A DNA stretch of 10,126 nucleotides. Source: Pseudomonas sp. Its GTDB lineage: Bacteria; Pseudomonadota; Gammaproteobacteria; Pseudomonadales; Pseudomonadaceae. Below, piece after piece: positions 6,278 to 10,126 of this stretch. The notes under the pieces are model-generated. The model saw nothing but the letters and a program-made list of their open reading frames with translations, made no database searches and had not been told where the DNA came from. The number at the start of each line of letters is the position of its first letter. The stretch's first letter is position 1. Made by a program: the position numbers and the translations under genes. The stretch lies in the NCBI GenBank assembly GCA_026398835.1, contig JAPLSD010000576.1, positions 1 to 10,126 on the forward strand, in the 5' to 3' direction.

Positions 6278-9200
6278 TATTGCGCCTCCAGTTTCAGGGC
6301 CTTGGCCGCTTTTCGGGCTTCGCCGCGCTCTACAAAACGGCGGATCAATACGTAGAACACTGGCGTCAGCAACAGACCGAAGAAGGTCACCCCGAGCATC
6401 CCGGAGAACACCGCCACACCCATGGCGTGACGCATTTCCGCACCGGCACCGCTGGAGAAGACCAATGGCACCACACCCATGATGAAGGCGAACGAGGTCA
6501 TCAGGATCGGCCGCAGACGCAGACGGCAGGCTTCCAGTACCGCACTGAGCGGATCCAGACCTTCCTCTTGCTTATCCTTGGCGAATTCGACGATCAGAAT
6601 CGCGTTCTTACAGGCAAGCCCCACCAGTACGATCAAGCCGATCTGGGTGAAGATGTTGTTGTCGCCGCCCGAAGCAATCACACCGGTGATGGCCGAGAGC
6701 AGAGTCATCGGTACGATCAGAATCACTGCCAGTGGCAGGCTCCAGCTCTCGTATTGCGCGGCCAGTACCAGGAACGCCAGCAGTACGCAGAGCGGGAACA
6801 CGAACAGCGCGGTGTTGCCTGACAAAATCTGCTGATAGGTCAGATCGGTCCACTCGTAAGTCATGCCGTTGGGCAATTCATCCTTGAGCAGTTTTTCGAT
6901 GGCTTTTTGGGCCTGGCCGGAGCTGTAGCCGGGCGCTGCCGCACCGTTGATTTCTGCGGTGATGAAGCCGTTGTAGTGCATCACGCGGTCCGGCCCCGAG
7001 GTATCGCTGACCTTGATAAAGGTCGCCAGCGGGATCATCTCGCCTTTGTTGTTACGCACTTTCAGCTGACCGATCTGGTCCGGCTCGAGACGGAACTGCT
7101 GCTCGGCCTGAACGTTGACCTGATAGGTGCGACCAAAACGGTTGAAGTCGTTGGCATACAACGAGCCCAGGTAGATCTGCAGGGTGTCGAAGATGTCACT
7201 GACGGCCACGCCGTGGGTCTTGGCCTTTTCCCGGTCGATGGCGGCATCGACCTGCGGCACGTTCACCGTGTAGCTGGTGAACAAACCGGCCAGTTCCGGC
7301 ACGCTGCGGCTTTTGCCGATAATGTTCATGGTTTCTTTGTACAGCTCGTCATAGCCCAGGTTGCCCCGGTCTTCGATTTGCAGACGGAAACCACCAATGG
7401 TCCCCAGCCCTTGTACTGGCGGCGGCGGGAAGATCGCCATGTAGGCTTCCTGGATCCCGGCGAACTGGCCGTTCAATGCCCCGGCAATGGCACCGGCCGA
7501 CTGGCTCGGGTCTTTGCGCTCCTCGAAAGGTTTCAAGGTGACGAACACGATGCCGGCATTCGGACTGTTGGTGAAACCGTTGATCGACAGACCCGGGAAG
7601 GCCACCGCGCTTTCCACGCCAGGCTGTTTCAGGGCCAGGTCGGACATGCGCTTGATCACGTCTTCGGTGCGGTCAAGGCTCGCGGCATCCGGCAGTTGGG
7701 CGAAGGCCACCAGGTATTGCTTGTCCTGGCCCGGTACGAAACCGGTCGGGGTGTTGGCAAAACCGAAGAAGGTCAGCACCATCAGGCCCGCGTACAACAG
7801 CAGGGCGATGCCGCTGCTGCGGATGACCCGACTCACGGTGCCGACATAACCATGGCTGGCACGATCGAAGAAGCGGTTGAACGGACGGAACAACCAGCCA
7901 CCGAAGATCTTATCGAGCACTTTCGAGAAGCGGTCTTTCGGTGCGTCGTGGGCTTTGAGCAGGACTGCAGCCAATGCCGGCGAAAGGGTCAGCGAGTTGA
8001 AGGCCGAGATCACGGTGGAAATCGCAATGGTCAGGGCGAACTGTTTATAGAACTGCCCGGTCAAGCCGCTGATGAACGCCGCCGGGATAAATACGGCACA
8101 GAGCACCAACGCCGTCGCGATGATCGGGCCGGTCACTTCACGCATGGCCCGCTTGGTCGCTTCGACCGGGGTGAGTCCCAGCCCGATGTTCCGTTCGACG
8201 TTCTCCACCACCACGATGGCGTCGTCCACCACGATACCGATGGCCAGTACCAATCCGAACAGAGACAGGGCGTTCAACGAGAAGCCGAACAAGTGCATCA
8301 CGGCAAAGGTACCGATCAGCGAAACCGGCACCGCCACCAATGGAATGATCGAGGCGCGCCAGGTTTGCAGGAACAGGATCACCACCAGCACGACGAGGAT
8401 CAGCGCTTCGAAGAGCGTGTGCACGACAGCTTCGATGGAACCACGCACGAAGATCGTCGGGTCGTACACGATGCTGAAGTCCATGCCTTCAGGGAAGTTC
8501 TTCTTCAGCTCGGCCATTTTCGCCCGAACTTCGTTGGAGATTTCAATGGCGTTCGAACCCGGCCGCTGGAAGATCGGGATCGCCACCGCCGGCTGGTTGT
8601 TCAGCAATGAACGCAGAGCGTATTGACTGGAGCCCAGTTCAACGCGAGCGATGTCTTTCAGACGAGTGATTTCACCATTGTCGCCTGCGCGAATGATGAT
8701 GTTCTCGAACTCTTCCTCGGTGACCAGGCGACCTTGGGTGTTGATTGACAGCTGGAATGCGGTGGCGTTCGGTGCCGGCGGCGTACCCAGTGCACCGGCA
8801 GCGACCTGACGGTTTTGCTCGCGGATGGCAGTGACCACATCGGTTGCGGTCAGGTTACGCGAAGCGGTCTTGTTCGGATCGAGCCAGACCCGTAGCGAGT
8901 AGTCGCCCATACCGAACAGTTGCACGTCGCCGACGCCACCCAGACGCGCCAGCTCATCCTTGATGTTGAGCAGGGCATAGTTGGACAGGTAGAGCATGTC
9001 GTAGCGTTTGTCCGGCGAGGTCAAGTGCACAACCATGGTCAGGTCGGGTGATGCCTTGTCCACCGTGATACCGATCCGGGTCACTTCTGCGGGCAGCTTG
9101 GGCTCGGAGCGGGTGACGCGGTTCTGCACCTGGACCTGGGCGTTATCCAGATCGGTGCCCAGGGCGAAGGTGATGGTCAGGGTGATCTTGCCGTCAGCGG

Positions 9201-9453
9201 TGGACTGCGAGGACATGTACAGCATGTTCTCGACGCCGGTGATGGCTTGCTCCAGCGGAGCCGCCACGGTTTCACCGATGACTTTAGGGTTGGCACCCGG
9301 GAAGTTGGCGCGGACCACAACGGTCGGCGGTACCACTTCCGGGTATTCGCTGATCGGCAACTGGAACAGCGAGATGGCGCCAGCGATCAGGATCAGCAGC
9401 GAAAGCACCGCTGCGAAGATTGGCCGTGAAATGAAGAATTGGGAAAAATTCAT
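6277..9453 (-). CDS. mexF: MexF-type RND multidrug efflux transporter
   Basis: The 1058-residue product is a hydrophobe/amphiphile efflux-1 RND transporter, very close to P. aeruginosa MexF (1062 aa). It works as a trimer in the inner membrane, driven by proton antiport. The MexF system is known to export chloramphenicol, fluoroquinolones and trimethoprim, and related solvents and signals. Visible landmarks are the N-terminal helix after MNFSQFFISRPIFAAVL, porter-domain GVENMLYMSSQST (73-85), and TM4 with the proton-relay pair D410-D411 (GIVVDDAIVVVENVE). The switch-loop region is at about 621-634 (GLSINGFTNSPNAG). TM10 carries K949 and N950 (LACKNAILIVEFAKD). Residues 340-500 and 875-1040 form the two helix bundles. 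All key charged residues are present. The ATG at 9453 starts the standard N-terminus and lies 15 nt after the mexE stop; the GGGA upstream is about 11 nt away, slightly long. The stop overlaps the oprN ATG. Confidence 0.97.
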   Translation of the reverse strand: MNFSQFFISRPIFAAVLSLLILIAGAISLFQLPISEYPEVVPPTVVVRANFPGANPKVIGETVAAPLEQAITGVENMLYMSSQSTADGKITLTITFALGTDLDNAQVQVQNRVTRSEPKLPAEVTRIGITVDKASPDLTMVVHLTSPDKRYDMLYLSNYALLNIKDELARLGGVGDVQLFGMGDYSLRVWLDPNKTASRNLTATDVVTAIREQNRQVAAGALGTPPAPNATAFQLSINTQGRLVTEEEFENIIIRAGDNGEITRLKDIARVELGSSQYALRSLLNNQPAVAIPIFQRPGSNAIEISNEVRAKMAELKKNFPEGMDFSIVYDPTIFVRGSIEAVVHTLFEALILVVLVVILFLQTWRASIIPLVAVPVSLIGTFAVMHLFGFSLNALSLFGLVLAIGIVVDDAIVVVENVERNIGLGLTPVEATKRAMREVTGPIIATALVLCAVFIPAAFISGLTGQFYKQFALTIAISTVISAFNSLTLSPALAAVLLKAHDAPKDRFSKVLDKIFGGWLFRPFNRFFDRASHGYVGTVSRVIRSSGIALLLYAGLMVLTFFGFANTPTGFVPGQDKQYLVAFAQLPDAASLDRTEDVIKRMSDLALKQPGVESAVAFPGLSINGFTNSPNAGIVFVTLKPFEERKDPSQSAGAIAGALNGQFAGIQEAYMAIFPPPPVQGLGTIGGFRLQIEDRGNLGYDELYKETMNIIGKSRSVPELAGLFTSYTVNVPQVDAAIDREKAKTHGVAVSDIFDTLQIYLGSLYANDFNRFGRTYQVNVQAEQQFRLEPDQIGQLKVRNNKGEMIPLATFIKVSDTSGPDRVMHYNGFITAEINGAAAPGYSSGQAQKAIEKLLKDELPNGMTYEWTDLTYQQILSGNTALFVFPLCVLLAFLVLAAQYESWSLPLAVILIVPMTLLSAITGVIASGGDNNIFTQIGLIVLVGLACKNAILIVEFAKDKQEEGLDPLSAVLEACRLRLRPILMTSFAFIMGVVPLVFSSGAGAEMRHAMGVAVFSGMLGVTFFGLLLTPVFYVLIRRFVERGEARKAAKALKLEAQ
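6285..6289 (-). promoter_or_regulatory. Shine-Dalgarno site of oprN inside the mexF 3' end
   Basis: Minus-strand GGAGG lies within the last codons of mexF (Leu-Glu-Ala-Gln), 7 nt before the oprN ATG. It fixes the oprN start at 6277 and shows the TAATG stop-start overlap is used for coupled translation. Confidence 0.7.
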
Positions 9454-9468
9454 CGGAGTTGTCGTCCC

Positions 9469-10126
9469 TTAACCGCGTGGAGTCGCAGCACTGGCCAGTT
9501 TCACCGCTGCTCCAGCTGCGCTCTTGGCGGGCGCGACTTGGGGCAGGTTGCTGGCGTCCAGTGCTTGTCGTTGTTGCGCCAAAGCGGCGAGGGTTTCTTT
9601 GCTGGCCATCGGGATCACTTCAGGGGCGACCGGTGAACCCGGACGCACCCGCTGCAAGCCCTTGACGATGATGGTGTCGTCTTTGTTCAGGCCGCTGCGC
9701 ACGATGCGCAAGCCTTCGATTTTCGGACCCAACTCGACCGCGCGATAGGCCGACTTGTTGTCAGCTTCCATCACCAGCACGAACTTCTTGCCCAGGTCAG
9801 TACCGACCGCTTCATCGTTGATCAGCACGGCGGAGTAGGTACCGCTGCCGACCAGTTTCAGGCGGGCATACAAGCCAGGGGTGAATTCGCCTTTGCTGTT
9901 GTCGAAGACGGCGCGACCACGGATGGTGCCGGTTTTCGGGTTGACCTGGTTGTCGACGAAGTTCATCTGACCCTGGTGCGGGTTGCCGTCTTCATTGGAC
10001 AGACCGAGGTAGACCGGGGTGGTTTGACCGCGTTGGCCCTGGCGCTCCAGCTGGGTGTACTTGAGGTACACGCGCTCGTCGGCGTCGAAGTAGGCGTAGA
10101 CCTTGTCGGTGGAGACCACACTGGTC
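9469..10126 (-). CDS. mexE: MexE-type periplasmic adaptor, 3' half only
   Basis: The frame enters at the right edge and ends at TAA (9471-9469), giving 218 residues, about half of a MexE protein. The start, signal peptide and hairpin domain are outside the window; a GTG at 10119 is internal, because the preceding residues (Thr-Ser-Val) continue the family sequence. The visible part covers the beta-barrel domain (VSTDKVYAYFDADERVYLKY, 4-23; VNPKTGTIRGRAVFDN, 61-76; FTPGLYARLKL, 81-91) and the membrane-proximal domain (AYRAVELGPKIEGLRIVRSGL, 126-146; GLQRVRPGSPV, 156-166). It ends in an Ala-rich tail closing in Pro-Arg-Gly, as in P. aeruginosa MexE. MexE is a lipid-anchored adaptor that joins MexF to OprN. 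It is first in the order mexE-mexF-oprN. The promoter and any mexT-like activator lie beyond the edge and cannot be assessed. Confidence 0.95.
   Translation of the reverse strand, partial: TSVVSTDKVYAYFDADERVYLKYTQLERQGQRGQTTPVYLGLSNEDGNPHQGQMNFVDNQVNPKTGTIRGRAVFDNSKGEFTPGLYARLKLVGSGTYSAVLINDEAVGTDLGKKFVLVMEADNKSAYRAVELGPKIEGLRIVRSGLNKDDTIIVKGLQRVRPGSPVAPEVIPMASKETLAALAQQRQALDASNLPQVAPAKSAAGAAVKLASAATPRG

Noticed and set aside
5555..6355. 266-residue plus-strand open frame opposite oprN
   Set aside because: It is antisense to conserved oprN codons and crosses the oprN-mexF junction. It has no recognisable domain or ribosome site.
6907..8610. 567-residue plus-strand open frame opposite mexF
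   Set aside because: It is the complement of a strongly conserved mexF reading frame. Its translation is rich in Gln, His, Arg and Asp with no family resemblance, typical of an antisense shadow in GC-rich DNA.
10117..10119. GTG at 10119 as a true start of a 216-residue gene
   Set aside because: The codons before it continue the MexE family sequence to the window edge, so it is an internal valine of a truncated gene.
1..10126. tRNA, rRNA, CRISPR array, prophage or integron features
   Set aside because: I saw no cloverleaf-like sequences, spaced direct repeats, integrase or phage genes on either strand; apart from the gaps described, the window is filled by genes.

Overview
The window looks like chromosomal DNA from a Pseudomonas, most likely of the P. 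fluorescens group. The basis is GC-rich coding sequence with GC-ending codons and very close agreement, from memory, of three right-hand genes with P. aeruginosa MexE, MexF and OprN. A dispersed repeat in the central gap also resembles one I recall from fluorescens-group genomes. The species cannot be fixed by reading alone.

Layout. Positions 1-199 (minus) hold the 5' end of an unrecognised, membrane-anchored protein. Positions 275-1174 (minus) encode a bestrophin/UPF0187-type channel related to E. coli YneE. A 206-nt gap (1175-1380) separates it from a divergent plus-strand cluster: a FUSC-family exporter (1381-3439), a DUF1656 small membrane protein (3429-3629) and an HlyD/AaeA-type periplasmic adaptor (3634-4608). 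This is the AaeB/AaeX/AaeA-type set, expected to export aromatic carboxylic acids or fusaric acid-like compounds. The FUSC gene is damaged: about 30 codons of conserved N-terminal sequence are missing and the frame shifts at the junction (about 1513).

The gap at 4609-4852 lies between convergent operons. It contains a long near-perfect inverted repeat (4657-4724) and two stacked hairpin/T-tract terminators that face the minus-strand operon. That operon, read from the right edge, is mexE (3' half only, 9469-10126), mexF (6277-9453) and oprN (4853-6277). It encodes a complete RND inner-membrane pump and its outer-membrane channel, plus the end of the adaptor; mexF and oprN overlap by one base. 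The promoter, the start of mexE and any mexT-like regulator lie beyond the window.

How the genes work together: MexE, MexF and OprN form a tripartite drug/solvent efflux pump. The FUSC/DUF1656/HlyD set would be a second envelope-spanning exporter without its own outer-membrane channel in the window. The FUSC lesion probably disables it in this strain, unless it is a sequence error. I see no clear evidence of a new kind of system. The main points for follow-up are the FUSC lesion, the inverted repeat and the terminator array.
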